This document shows, one piece after another, positions 22,819-37,200 of a stretch of DNA of 64,000 nucleotides. The stretch is from Mya arenaria (Eukaryota > Mollusca > Bivalvia > Myida > Myidae). The notes below the pieces were generated by a model. The model was given only the letters and a program-made list of their open reading frames with translations, ran no database searches and was not told the origin of the DNA. The stretch is from positions 14,007,571 through 14,071,570 of the forward strand of contig NC_069129.1 in NCBI RefSeq assembly GCF_026914265.1, read 5' to 3'. The first letter of the stretch is position 1, and the number at the start of each line of letters is the position of its first letter. A program made the translations under genes and the position numbers.

Positions 22819-23241
22819 TACCCTTCTCAAAAAAATTGCTTGTTCAATGCAGATTAAATGCATGTTTACCGTAACTGTAATACCGACCCTGCACATTTAA
22901 CCAGAAAAACTGCACTCGAGTGCATAATTTTACTTTTAGTGAAGAAAAATATCATGCGGATTAAATGCATGTTTAATGCAGATTAAATGCGTGTTTAATG
23001 CAAAATAAGTGCTCTTTTAATGCAGAAAAAATGTGCTTAGTGCATTAAAGGGCTTAATGTCCAAAATAAATAGCTTTCAGTTCAGAATAAATGCGCTTCA
23101 GTCACAAAAAGTGCACATTTTTCTAGTTTTAACATTCACTTGGTAAGAAAAGTATGCTTAAAATACAATGCCAATACCGCTGCGTTTAATGCAGATTAAA
23201 TGCGCATTTAATTCACATTTAACTCTTTTGAGAAGGGTTAT
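22819..23241. mobile_element. Inverted-repeat element with TGCATTTAA-type internal repeats
   Basis: The ends TACCCTTCTCAAAA (22819) and TTTTGAGAAGGGTTA (to 23241) are inverted repeats. Inside, short words such as GCAGATTAAATGC, GTTTAATGC and their inversions recur about ten times. The internal words TAATACCGACCCTGCAC and TTAACCAGAA recur at about 24364-24392, outside the element. It looks non-autonomous. Confidence 0.6.
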
Positions 23242-24474
23242 AACCAATGATACTCATTTTGAGAACAATCAGTTTCATGACGATAATACGTACAGTTTAT
23301 ATTTCTTTTTCTTTTTTTCTGGTTTATAGCTAAATCTAATTCCATTTATATGTGGTAATGATTTATACTTTGGATAATTTCTTTTTAAGCATTTAAGGTC
23401 CTCTTTCAAAAAAAAATATTTTTATATACTGTAAACCTTACACCGGAGTGCTCGGGGACACCAGTTAAGTTACAGGCAGAATCTGTGCAATAATTGTCCT
23501 TTTACAATAATACAATTTTTTTATTGCGACACAGTTTACGCCAAAAACAAGGTTACACTTGGAAATTTACGATCTTGAGCCTTAGGATATTTATTAAAAC
23601 TGGGACCAAGAAACAACACATTTATACAATACATGTAAAGGTGAAGTATAAGAAGATGCTAAATTAAAATGTTAAAATTTGATCACAGTATTTTTCATGT
23701 CGTTTTTTGCCCAATGAACGGATGTTAAACTCATTTGCAAGGTACAGACTGCTTTTAAATATCAAGAATATTTCATGATTTTTTGTAATTCCTGTACCTT
23801 TGTTCTACGAATAAACTACATGATATATGCCATGAACAGAAAAAATTATAATTTCTGATGAAAACTATTTGTTTCCTAGAAAGAAACAAAACAACAAAAA
23901 CACACACAAAACTCCAAAACAATTATAAATGACGGATATCTGCATCTGCAAAATACAAACAGTTCTATTTATAAATTCTTTTGCACTTAAATTCTTTGCA
24001 TTGAAGAGCATTGACAAGCATCTGAACAGAAAACATAGGCCGGTATAGAAAACATATCTTAAGTCAATTCTGAACTTCAGGCATTTTCCTGAAAATGTTC
24101 ATGGTAAAGTTTGAATATTGTAATACAAAAAAAATGTTTTTAACGTAAATGTATGTATATTTATTTAAAAAAATAATGAACATAAAGTATTTGAGATATT
24201 ATTATGTCATATGACCAGTGAGATACTTAACTAAGGAAAATGACTTAAGTCGGAAAAAGATGTTTGGGCTCTTGCCATGTGCCTCTTAACAAGATTTATT
24301 TTTGAATTTTTGACTACCTGGGGCCTGTCCCTGTTCTTTTCATTATATTATTAAGATGTATTGTAATACCGACCCTGCACTATTAACCAGAAGATATAAT
24401 ACTGACACACTACAAATAAATACAATTATGTTGTAAATGCTTCGAACATGCCCGATGAATTATCATGCTGTCTG

Positions 24475-24850
24475 TTAAAGGGACTGAAACTAGATTGATC
24501 GGTGTGAAAAGGATTTAAACACAGATTTTGTTGGCAACATTATTTTTTGTTGCTGAAATTCAGTGACTTTACTTATATGAAAAAAGACCAAACAACAACA
24601 AGCTGAGACTTGTCTGAACAAAATGAATAAGGCCAATCCAAGCCTAAAATGATTAAAAAAATGGTATAGTGTTGCTCATGGTTTTTGACTAAATAGAGCA
24701 TCTTTTGACCCAATTTTTACTAATTATTAATGAAAGAGCTAATTTGAACTTTTGTAGATGTGTTATCATTGTAACCAGCATTTGTTCATATTTCATGATC
24801 TCAAAAAATATTGAGGTCTGACCCTGAAAAACATGATTGAGCTCCTTTAA
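24475..24850. mobile_element. Diverged TTAA-flanked MITE
   Basis: Starts TTAA-AGGGACTGAAACTAG and ends GATTGAGCTCCT-TTAA. The termini follow the form of the elements at 3631-4130 and 56904-57339 but the inverted repeat is weaker. Older copy or a different subfamily. Confidence 0.5.
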
Positions 24851-25287
24851 TATTTAACCATATTTCATCATTCATGATAAATTCTCCTCAAAAATTAATA
24901 TGTTCTAAAACTGTATAGAAGATGTCACGATTTTCTAAACATGAAAAGATAATAAATTGAAATATAATATAATTGAAAATGGCACAAACAAAAACTGACC
25001 TTGCAGAGTATTTCTTTAAGACATTTATTATGTACAAACTACACAATGTCACATCAGTCATCATTACTTTGAAAATAACACGTTCTGATTGGATAAGAAT
25101 GACATTAGATAACCAGTTTACAATAGCCATTGTATACCATTGGATAAATAATGTCACAATTATCCAATCAGAGCGCAAAATCGTCTGATGTAAACAACGA
25201 CGTCATAACCCATTGCGGTTAACACAATAATATGAACATCAAATCTTCTTTATACAGGTGAAAGTAAGAACCTGTACAACATTTGTT

Positions 25288-26040
25288 CATAACAAGAGAT
25301 GTTTGTAATACATGCTCCCCTGAAGGCATCCAATTATTCATTTTGCATTTAATGTCTGTGGAGTAATTTAAGGCTACGACAAACATAAAGGCATAGGTAG
25401 TTATTGATCAGTTCTAAATGTTGTTACAAGTAGGGGCAAAAATAAACTGATATACAGAAAGCTGCTTAAAGGTCAATTGAAGTGTTAACCAATATGATAT
25501 GGTCAATTTCTTGCAACTTTTAATCAAATCATTTAAGTTATAAATCATTGTATTTATTTTTAAAAACCTGTTTTGACAGATGAATATGAATTTGGTAAAT
25601 CTGGTGACCTTAACCTTTAATCTGTTGATCTAAAAATCAATGGTGATCTACAGGTCTACCAACTTCCCAAACAAGTTTGAGGACTTTAGGTTCAAGCATT
25701 CTATTTGTATTGATCATACAATATTTTTGTGTTCAAGTTGGACGCATCTGACCTACTAACCTACAAACTCAACAGGGGTCATCTATTGATCATGACCAAC
25801 ATCCATACCAAGATTGAGGGCTGTAGGGTCAAACATACTCTATTCATCCATCAGACAACCTTTTTGTGTTAAAGGTCACCACAACCATAAACTCTGACCT
25901 AATGACCTCAAAATTAATAGGGCATCTACAGGTCATGAGTTCGAGGCCCAAGCGTTCTCTTGATATGAATCAGACAAAACGACTGACCGATAGGCGCAAA
26001 GCAATATACACCCACATCTTTGAAAGGGGGTATAATAAAA
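25288..26040 (+). mobile_element. Diverged AGGTCA-family element with both termini
   Basis: Left end ATAACAAGAGATGTTTGTAA with ATGCTCCCC; right end GGCGCAAAGCAATATACACCC, then GAAAGGGGGTATAATAAAAT. These match, in order, the two ends of the element at 10718-12448. The core has only three or four diverged units, with GGGGTCATCTATTGATCATG recognisable. No perfect palindromic AGGTCA pair remains. Confidence 0.65.
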
Positions 26041-26733
26041 TGTACAGCTAGTAACAAACTTTTCTATTTTCGCGTATACATTTTGAAATCTAATTAAGTG
26101 ACACTTAAACTTACTTATATTACATGATATATGTGTCAGTAAGAATACTAGTAACATGATGTATTTAAACTATGTGTAACTACCTCAATATAACTCAGTC
26201 TAATTAGCCAATGAAATCTCCAAATCCATAGCGAATAAGATCGTGTTTTATGTAAAATGAGCAAAAATAATTGATGAATTGTGATATACGAATATGAGAA
26301 ACAGTTAAAATCAACCAATAACAAGCAAACCACAATGTATATGTATACTACATGGAGAAAATAAATATACGAAATCTGCATTATTTAAATTACAAAGTAG
26401 TTCTTTTATTATGCAATAAAGAAGTGAAATTGAATACTGTTTAACAGAAATAGGTTTTTACAATGCAAGTACATGATACAAGTTCAACTAGAGGTTTTAG
26501 TAGTTAGAGAGATGGCCTTTTGTGTTTTATATCATCAAGTTATGTGAGCATATAACAAGGTTCATGAAATGATATGACTTCAATGTGTGGACTACTTTTT
26601 GTGTTCTACATCTGACATCAAAGTTGGGAACATATAACAATGTTCAAGTTTGGCTGATGATAACAACCAGGTATGTGCAGTTTCAATAACCTGTATTTGC
26701 ATTGTAATAATAACCAAGCAGATGGCATATATA

Positions 26734-26960
26734 TGGGCCGATTGTTCAGAACTTTGTTAAAATTAGTAAAGTAATTAATAAGATCATTGTTAACTTTTAA
26801 ACATCAAATATTTTATAAAGTGTTCATGTAACAAAACAACTGCAGCTGAAACAGTTGTCTATCTCTTGTTAGAAATACAGCTGGTCACAACTGTATCCAT
26901 TATACTTTCAGATCAGTAAAGATTTGAAGGTTAACAATGATAATGTTAACAACCTTGTTA
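26734..26960. mobile_element. GATTGTTCA MITE, partial copy
   Basis: TGGGCCGATTGTTCAGAACTT at 26734 and the following TTGTTAAC and AACAGTTGTC segments align in order with the element in AMFR intron 7 (32654-32914). The right terminus is not clear. Confidence 0.45.
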
Positions 26961-27519
26961 AATTTAACAAATGTACTGTCAGAACACTAAAAGGTAATAA
27001 TGACAAGCAAATTGTTTTCTACGACACAAATGGTAAATGTACAAAGAATTTTTATCTTTTACATGATTATGTTACAAAACACACATGTTCACATAGAAGT
27101 AATTTTGCAAACAGTCTATGGAATTATATTCATACAACAAAAGGTGTTATGGTAAGCCTAAATGGGCCATCTTGTCAAGAAGCATTCAACAAAATAATAT
27201 TTTAATCTAAAAAAATTTGAATGAAAACTGAGTGTCAGAAATCAAATTGAAGGTTTGAATTCTAAATTCAAACAAACCTAGAGAAACCTTTCCATTTAAC
27301 TTACTTGTTTGTAAGACCAAAATAATAACCTGTAATGCCTAAAAAAATTGAACCAAAGATATAATTTTTTCATCATAACATACACTCATTAATAAGAAGG
27401 CCCCAAATCCACATAACTACTGGGACTTACAAACATTGGAATGCATAGGCACAAATATGTACAATGTGTTTTCTCAACTAAACTATTTTTATACAAGAAT
27501 TCTGTTCATCGGATATGTT

Positions 27520-27900
27520 GTCTTTCAGGAGACCCCAAAATCTTTCTAGTAAAGGTCACAATGACCTTGACCTACTGACCCTAGAATTGAGCTCATCCAA
27601 CAACCATGACTAATGTGTAAACAAAGTTTTAAGACACTACACCAAGTCTCTCAAAATGTCTAAAAGACCTGATTTTGTTCTAGCAAAGGTTCCCATGACC
27701 TTTGAACCTTAAATGAATAGGTCATCTTTTGACTGTCACCAATATACATACCAAGTTTGAAGACTCTGCACCAGGTCATTCAGAAGTTGAACTATCGAAA
27801 AATGCCTGTAATTATTCTAGTATAAGTTAATCATGACCTTGACCTTGAACCTCAAAATTTATATGGGTAATCTTCTTACCATGAAAAATTAAATTTGAAA
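27520..27900. repeat. Degenerate AGGTCA-type repeat near the AMFR 3' end
   Basis: Three diverged units with AATGACCTTGACC, CATGACCTTTGAACC and ATGACCTTGACCTTGAACC. Termini are not recognisable. Confidence 0.45.
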
Positions 27901-28279
27901 ACAAGTTCAGGTTATAAAGATATTGTGAATGTATTAGTTAATGTAATGAATGACTTTCAAACTCTACGAAGGAGACTCTTCATATTGAAAACAAATCAAA
28001 TATCTTAAAATTCTTTTTAAAAAACACATTCCAATGTAAAATCTTCATTATTTGTAAATATGAAAATAACCAATTTTATGTTTTAAATAATGTAGCTTGA
28101 TATAAGGTGATTAAATAAGGCAAGAACACAAAGCAGACGGTCCACTGCACAATACCATTAAAGGGTAAAACTAGAACAGAATGAAAAACAAAATACATAT
28201 CACCGCTTTACTAAATATCAAAACTACAGATATTCGTAATTTATATCTTTACAATTAAGTAAGAGTAATGTTTCTAAAC

Positions 28280-31200
28280 TCATGAACCATTATCAGGACT
28301 AGATTGCCCCATTCTGCGAGCGGCCGCTAAGTATGCGAGTTCCCTGCGATGCCGTAAAACATCAGGCTGATCGGTCAGTCCGGTGAATGTAAAATTACTG
28401 GTAGAGGGCGGTACACTTTGCTCTGCTGTATAGTTTAAATCGCTAGATTCTGGTGTAGATGACGTGTCTGTTTCTTGATTCGTGGACAAAAAACGCCTGC
28501 AATGGAAAAATGTTGACGGTGAGTGTGGAAGCAATTGTTAACAAAATGTTTTTTAGGGGAACAACTAAAATATTTTATATGGAGAACTCATAAGAGTAAA
28601 GCTTTACTTATTAACCAAGCAATATGTTACAAACCTTCTAGCTTGTTCAAGCATTGTATTTTTCCTGTCTTCCAACATGGATTCCCTTTCAACTGTGGAT
28701 TTTGAAAACCGCCCTCCAAACTGACTCAGCAATTTGCTTGCACTGCAACAAAATTACAAACATTTGAACATGTCCAGAAAACTCCTCTATAAGTAACAGA
28801 TTAATCACTAACTCCTAACATTTGATTTGTGAATAAGTGCCTTAAAAAAATTAAAGTTAAATACATAAATAGATGTAAAAAATTAAAATACATGAGATTT
28901 ACAGCAGATATGTTCTATAATTGATCTGATACTATCAAATTTCAAAGTTCTGAACACAACATTGTGGTACCTTGCTTCTACTGGTGTTGAGTTGTTGTCC
29001 CCTCTTTCATTTGGAATGTCAAAATAGGAGGGCAAGTCTGTCGATGAATTCTGACTTGAGGAAGAGAGCTGCAAATCACACAAAATACTTAATTTGGGTA
29101 TATAAAACTTATATTTGAAGAAACATTAGGTGATTATAACCTCCGTTTAATTAACATCAGAGAAACACGTACGTAATTGAGTGAACCAAAGCCTGTCAGT
29201 TTTTCTCAGTCTATCACGGAGCATACCTCTACAATCATTAAAGAGTTATGGGCCGTGTTTCACTGGTAACATTTGTACAAGGTCTCAAGTGCATGTATTG
29301 ACGGTTTCAAAGTTATGGTAATGGTTGATGTTTTTACATGGTGATAATGACAACATTTAGTTTAGAAAAATACTTTGACAATGTTTTTTTTAAAAAAACA
29401 AAAGAGCCAATAAAGTTTGCAAAAATAATCTTACAAACATGATGAATAAGTCAAACCTGGTAGTTATCCGAGTCATCAGAGTTGGAATCATCATCTCCTA
29501 GGGCAGTTCTTGTCAACATAGTGCCAGGCTGAAATTATGATGGGTGTGAAATTTTGGGCAAATGTAAGAAAAAGAACCAAACTTTACTATCTATTATCTG
29601 CGATTGAAAACCGATCAACGAGGACTTAATTAATCAAATTTTTTTTTTTTATGTGCAATACTTCCCATTTCGCAGCTCAGCTTTATTATTTTATAACCTC
29701 GCTTTGCATTTGGAGGAATATATCTGTTTTGAAACATGAGAAATGGGGCCCAAATGATACCAAATTTGCATAAAAAGACTGTCCACAATGATAAATTTTC
29801 AATAATCGATTATAACAAAAACACTATCAAAAGTTGCCTACATTGACATGCTCCTTTGATTTTCGATTGCAATCAATCAACAGTAATTGAGGTTTCATAA
29901 ACAACCTCGCGATTGAAAAAAAAAATGCATCAAAAAAACACAAAATAATAACTAACTTCAGTGTAATCAAATATAATGTTCTGGGTTTACTTACTGGAGG
30001 TGCAATAAGTCTGCCTTCCAGGATGTTTTCTATGGTGAAGTCGACAGAGCGTGTCACTCTCAGGTCCTCCATCACAGCATTGATAGGCATGTGGGGAAAC
30101 ACCTGCAATACCTGGCGGGCCTGGAACATGAATGGGGCAGTGCTTGATTGATCAAAGTAAGATACCGATACATCTAAGCATTTGGGCTCATATTCAGTCT
30201 GGTGTCTGAGTTTGAGACTTAAAATTGTGTATTTTTTTTGTATAATATCCCTTTTTGGAGCTATGAAGCTTAAAGCTATGAAGGTTAATAAACTGCATGC
30301 CAGCTATGATAGTGTGGGATTAGGGAAAACAAACCATATTATCTAGCTGTGATGTCTGGCTGTCAACTCACATAGTGTCGACCTTGGGAATGTGGTTGGG
30401 CGTATATATGTATACATACCATGTTATCAAGCTGTGATGTCTGGCAGTCAACTCACATAGTGTCAACCTTGGAAATGGGGTTGGGCGTATATGTATACAT
30501 ACCATGTTATCCAGCTGTGATGTCTGTACATGGGTGTGTCTGGTGTTGGCCAACATGTTGGTGTGGGTGACTTCCACAGAGAAACTAGGCAGCCAGCTCA
30601 CATAGCGAGAACCTGAATGCAAAACAGTCAACATTTATTCTGTGACCAGTGTCAGAAAAAATCTTATCCTGCTTCTTTTACTTTTTTGTACCATAAATAT
30701 TAGAAATTCAAAGTCTATTATAATCAAGACTGATACAGTGTTTTATCATACTAATTTACCAGAGATGTATTATTCTGTGTATAGGACGCTGACAAAAATA
30801 GGATGCAGGCAAAACAATAAGTGAAAAATTGGGTAAAAAGTCTTAATACCACAGATAGGATGCTTAGGTATATACTTTTGTTGGTATAAAATGATAATGC
30901 TCTTCTGTAAACCTAGAGCCAAGGATAACTTGAGGATAAAATTTTGTCCTTTAAATTAAGGCTTCAAAACTCAGTAATGTGATTGACCTGGCAGCTGTTA
31001 GGCTACAACCATTTCGGCCATGGGTTCTTGAGGCCCTTTTGGGGTCAAAAGCACACTGGCGTAGAAGAAAAACTAGCTTTTTTGAAGCTCTTTTGAGGGT
31101 TCTTCTGACTTTAAATTTGAAGCAAACTGGGATATCAACTCCAACAACCAAAAGCACACTAGTATCAGCTAAAAAAAATAAAAAAAATTATTATTTTTTT

Positions 31201-34200
31201 TTATTTTTTTTTTTTGGGGGGGGGGGGGGGGTGCCTGGGACCATAAGATCCGCAGAATTCCGCGAATACGCGGACAAATCACATCCCTGAAACTTACCAT
31301 CAAAGTGGAAAAAGTGGTTGGTGGTCTGGTTGGGATGAGCATTGGGTGGAGGCTGGTTCTCAACGTGGGCGGGACTGTCAGGTAGGTTTCCGTTCGGGTC
31401 AGTGGTCGGACGCTCATTCAGGGACTGCCGACATGTTGGGCACGACGTGTCCTGTTCCAGCCAGGAACGCAGACAGGAGCTAAAGGTATAATTTGAAAGT
31501 AAAATTTATTTTAGGATAGCACTTACAAAAATGAAACATGATCTCTATGGATTTTCATAGACAAAAATACATGTTTAAGTCCAGACTTTAAACGCACAGT
31601 TACACCATTTAAAACTACTGAACATTTCTTGCTGCATCCTTGACAATAAACCTGACCAGTGATCAAAATTCAAACTCAAAACACTAATGCAGCTTCTGAT
31701 ACACTAACTTTTTGGCAATCGCCCCTAGACCTTAAACAGTAACAGTAGAACATGTTCACATAACAAGTAATCTGTGAGTCACACCATGTCATTCAAAAGT
31801 TATTGATGGGAAACAAAAGTATGACATGAAAGCCAGAAAAAGTCATCCCAAAATGTCAGCCAATGTTTCAGAGGTGACATAAAAACTTTGTTACCATTGA
31901 TGGAGGAAAGACAAGAGTACAGTGCACAAAGTTTCTCTTACTTATGGAAAAGGTGACCACAAGGAAGTTTTCTAGCTGTTTCCATTTTCTCCCAGCACAC
32001 AGCACAGTCATCATCGTTACTCGCTATCTCTTCAGGTGTGGCCATACTGAACCTGGAATAAGTTCCTACATTAGACAGAGATCTGCTGCTTGTGGAAGAA
32101 AGAATCACCGGGCAGAATACAGGTGGCTCGAGTTCTGCAAAGTTGTCATCATTTCTCGCTATCTGTTTGGGCGTGGCCATACTGAACTTAGAATTCATCT
32201 TTCTACATGAGACAGGAGATCTGCTGCTTGTGGAAGAAAGAATTACAGGGCAGAACTACAACACAGTTGTCATCATTACTTGCTATCTAGCCATTCTGAA
32301 TGGAGAACAAGAGTAAATATAAATAGTTTAAAAACCCACTTAACAAGAACTCTTTACCCCTGATACCTGTGTTTGTGAAATATTAATCAGGGAAGTTAAC
32401 TTTTGTCATCTAAGTTATCCTTATGTTCAAGGCTATTTCAGATTATGTTCAAAATTGATATATGTCAGTATAACAATAAAAACTTGAGCACAAAAGCTAG
32501 CTATTGACCAACTCTGGTGAAGAAAAAACGTGTCTTCGCTTCATGAGCGAACCAAATACCAGCAACAAGTAATATGTATGTTGAGAGGTAAAATTTGAAA
32601 TCACGAAGTGGCTCAAATTATTTTTATATAAAATTCCAAAACTATGATACATTGGGCTGATTGTTCAGAACTTTTTTAAAGTTGACAACATTGTTAACGT
32701 CATCGTTGTTAACATTCATGTCATAATTGCTCTGAAAGTTTAATGGATACACTTGCTATCTTCTGTATTACTAACAATATTTGAGACAATTGTTTCAGTT
32801 GAACTTGTTTATGTTTAAATATGTGCGCACATCATCAAATATTTCATGCTTAAAGTAAACAACGATGTCTTTAGTCACTGTGTTAACTTTAACTCCCTTA
32901 TGAACAATCACTCCAACATGTACTAAATGATTAATTTTTTGTTGCAGAATGGAGAATCTCAACAAATCATCAAGAGGAAATTTTTTATTAATTCCTTACC
33001 TTTCTTCCATATTTTTGACAACCTTGCGGTAGTTCTTGTGACGTTTGATCCTTCGCTGGAACTCGTAGAACAGATACCTAAGCTGCATACATATCACAAG
33101 GCTGGCCATGCTTAGGAAAATGTTGCCCCATAGCTGGAAAAGGTATCAGGACTCAGTATTAATGAATATCTTACCTTCTATATAAATGACGCTTTGTGAT
33201 TGATACTGACTTAAAGCTATAATGATAAAACATTAAAACAAGTAAAAATAAGAGTTCTAGTGTGGAAGTGTATATCCCACACAGCATATGATACTAACGG
33301 AGTAACTTAATTGATTAGTTATACTAAGTGATCTTATAAATTAAACCCAACAACAAATCAGCTTATTCTCTGATAGCTCTATTATTCTTAATGTTACTTT
33401 AATTTTCATGCCTGTTGACTCCATACAATCTTATTTCCCATTTACTAAACATGTATGTAAGATTTTCACTTACCAACATGTGAAGGTGGTGTCCGAAATC
33501 AATGGAAAGGGCAGCCAGCTCAAACACGAGCTCAGTGTAATAGATATAGGTGGCTCTGTTCTCCCATACACCCTCTAGATTCATGTCCACCAGGTGCAGG
33601 CAGTATCTGAAAAATAAAAATAAAAAGTTGTCACTGTAAGTGGGATATATCCCCATAGAGGGTAGTCACCACAAGATGAAGCACCAGCTGCAATTTCCCT
33701 TACACCATCTGGATTCTTTTCTACTAGGTATAGGAAATACCTGAAACATAGGATACTAAGACAGGAGATTCTTTAATAACCTGCAACAGGTAGGGTGTGT
33801 AATCAACTATCTGTTGTGCTACAGAATAGTTGAGATGAAACCCCTTCATGGAAACAATACTTTCACAGTGTATTGAGCAATATGTCTCAATTATGAGAGC
33901 AGATTACAGGGCCGTCGATCTTTGGTGATGATTCTGATAATAAAAAGAGCACCAAGGGGTTCAAATGCGAATATAGAGCAATTGTGAAAAAGCAGTACCA
34001 AGTTTAGAGGGCAGGGTGATAAAAAGGGGTGCTATCAAAAAATGGGCTAGCTAGAAAACGATCATGTTACTTTTTATCGTCATATAATTGCTATAGGAAA
34101 TATATTATTTACACTGTTATTTTACTGTTACAGCTTCTTAAAAACATACAGCAAAACATAGGAAAAGCTGCAGTATTGATCAACTTACATGCATATGACT

Positions 34201-37200
34201 CATGTTCCCAATGCCAAGACTAGTTAGCAATTTTGATTAATGGGCAACAGGCACCTAGTCACCTTTAAGTTATGACACAATCTGTTTTTTAAAGACATAC
34301 CACACTGAAACTGGTTTTTCTTCTATATTTATTGTTTTCACTGTTAGACTCAAAAGTTCCTTGATCATAAGTGTGGCACACTTTGGGAGGCCCCGATGAT
34401 ATTTCTTTATTGTTAAACTTATTTTAAAATGAAACTAGTGATTATATTTATCCATTGACAAAAGAAATCTGACAGGACAAAACAACTCATAGGGCCTCAA
34501 ATAAGAAAGTTAATTCATGGAAAATTGCATCTAAACCATGAGGTTGTCCTAGTTTCAGGTTAACACATTTGCAGTTTAGTCTTTAAAGTATACCCTTTTG
34601 AAGCTTATAAAACAATCTTATTTCTTATTACTTCCTTTAATAATGATAAAAAACAATTCATTGGTAAAAAACTTATTTATCCATACTAACTTTGTCACTT
34701 CATACCATAATCACAGGAAAAAGTCATAGTAACATGATATTACATTAAAGAGTGAAAAAAAAGTAACTTACCGAGCAACAACATAAAGTGTCCTTATGGC
34801 AAGCAGCAGACACTAAAAGAAAGCATAACACATTGCATTTAATACTTTTAAAAGGCAGGATTACAGAATATTGACACAAAACATTTTAGCAAATCTCCAA
34901 ACTAAAAAGATGACTGAAACATATCACTCTGTAAAGGTGTAAATCTGTGATTCTAAAACAAGAATTAATGCTTCAGTAACTGTGAATTACCACAGACTTT
35001 ATCGCCCTCAAGGATGTCCCCTGGTATTTGGGGACGTGGTATGACAAACTCTGTTTATGTATTACAATTTCTATTTATAACTTTCGGACCGATTTTTTTA
35101 GCTATTTTTTGTTACTGAAATCGATTCACACTGGCAAATTGTCGGTTTTGAGAAGCCCTGCTCCAATTGCATTAGAACATGGTTCAGAAAAATATACCTT
35201 ACATGTAAATTGATGAAACTATGAGAGCAGTAGTTGAAAGTAAATGTCCCAAACTGAGGTCTGGGAAAATGCTTTCTCTGCTTGAACAAATTCTGGATTT
35301 AAATTGTAGAGCTTATTAAAAAAATGGTACTGAGCACTAGAATAAGAATTAGTGCTTGTTGATCCAAACGCCTAATTTGATGACTTTGTAACTGGTCTTA
35401 CCTCAGCGGCCATAAAGGCAAAGATGGTGATGCCGTTCTGTAGACCGGTGTAGACACACAGTGCCAGCAGGCCACAGCAGGAAAGGATGATGACACACAG
35501 CAATGACAGCAGCTTCACATGCACCAACCTCGGTGTGGTTGGGGAAAATGAAACCTGAGAATGGTAATAATGACATTTTTTTTATGATGAATGCAATTAA
35601 GTATTGTTATTCATCTACAAGTTTCTGACAATCTTCAGAAAAACAGGAAAACAGAAACTGGGATAGTGAAGTTTTAAAATGAACTGATGTTGAAAATAAA
35701 ACATCTTTCCGTCTTAGAAAAGTAAAGCAAACAAATCCTGCAAGTTCTAACCTATTCTATTATATTATTATTTTTTGTTGTTAAAGATGGACTCTTACTC
35801 CCAAAAATGATTTACCACAATTAATACAATAGTTTTAATATACTAAAAAGGATGTCGCAAAATGTCGAAAACAATGGTTCTTAGGAAGGAAACAGAGTTT
35901 AATTTGAAAGAAAGATGCAGAAAACACGGTATATCTACCTTTTGAGGGGATAGTAGATCATACTATCCTTTAGCAATCACCAATCATTTAATATTTTTGC
36001 GTTTTCAGCGATAAAATACACGGTTACAATCTTGTTAACAGTAATTAAAATTTTCCATAAATGCATTCATGATTTAGTAAGTAGTTCAAGGTTTATCACT
36101 CAAAATTTATGTTAGTAATACATGTGTATGTATTGATTTTGAATAAGAGTGTCACTTTAAAAATACCACATATGTAAAGAACAACACATTTTTAACGGAA
36201 CTCAGCACCAGCCACTTACATATTCAAACCTGTCCTTGGCGAGCTGTGTGAGGAGGTGGAAAAACCCAAGCACAGTGAACCAGGCAACCCAGAGAACAAC
36301 CTCTTCCATTGTCTGAACGTTCATCACACCAAATACGAAAATAAACTTGTAGAACAGAAAGTTCCAGAATTTGTCTCTCACATGCTGAAATATTAAACAT
36401 CTTGATTGGCCAAATTTAACTCATAGAAAAGAATGTGGATGATTATTGAAAAAATTACTCCGATGCGATCTTTATAGAAAATGTTTGAGTCTAAATTTCT
36501 TTCGTAGACAACTCATGGATTAACAATTAGAAGCCAACATATGACAATGTTAAGCATGAGAAAGAGACAGCAAAGTAGACATCTCCTCAACATAATTAAA
36601 GTAATTGCCCGAATCACCTTGAAGGCCAAGCCCTGTTAGTCACCTACATTGTTACAAAACCGTGGAGCAAACTCAAATGCTTGTCTGTTGTATTTCAGTA
36701 GTAAAAGTGACAAAACTAAAAAACAAGTCAAGAGTTATGGGCCTTGTTGTACATGTGTGTACTGTCCCTGGAAACAACCTTGAATGATGTCTTAATTATG
36801 GCCAATATAAAAGATTTTGAAAGCCAATGGCAACATCAAAACACTATTACACTACCTTGACTTCATTCCATGAACGTGGTAAACAAGGGACAGCCAACTT
36901 AACGTGTTTTCTTGATATTATGTATTTATTCAATAAAAAAACATGCTCACCTGTTGTTCGCTGACTCGAAGCTCTCCAAAAACTACTTTTTGTACCAGTT
37001 TTCCAAGTAGAATCAGGCAGCAGTATGCAGTATTGACAAGTGTCTGAAAAGAATAAATATATTCTAACATAACAATTCAAGGCCGGTTCTTTCATTCATG
37101 GTGGTCAAGTACAACACATTATCACATTTTTCTTAATTGACCTTGAACAATAAATAAAAACAAAATTGTACTTGGGGAATAATGTTTGATTGTTATTCCC

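Larger units (their letters stand above)
17386..28279. other. Repeat-rich gene desert between DAD1 and AMFR
   Basis: Nearly 11 kb without a supported gene on either strand. It holds an inverted AGGTCA array (17638-20068), an AAACCTGGT-ended tandem element (21374-22068), a TGCATTTAA-rich element (22819-23241), a TTAA MITE (24475-24850), a diverged AGGTCA element with both ends (25288-26040), part of a GATTGTTCA MITE (26734-26960) and a degenerate AGGTCA stretch (27520-27900). A 93-codon open frame at 26924-27205 is Asn/Lys-rich and unrecognised. Confidence 0.6.

Noticed and set aside
26924-27205. 93-codon open frame, Asn/Lys-rich
   Set aside because: Partly overlaps a MITE fragment, has no recognisable motif and no clear exon borders. 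Kept only as a note.
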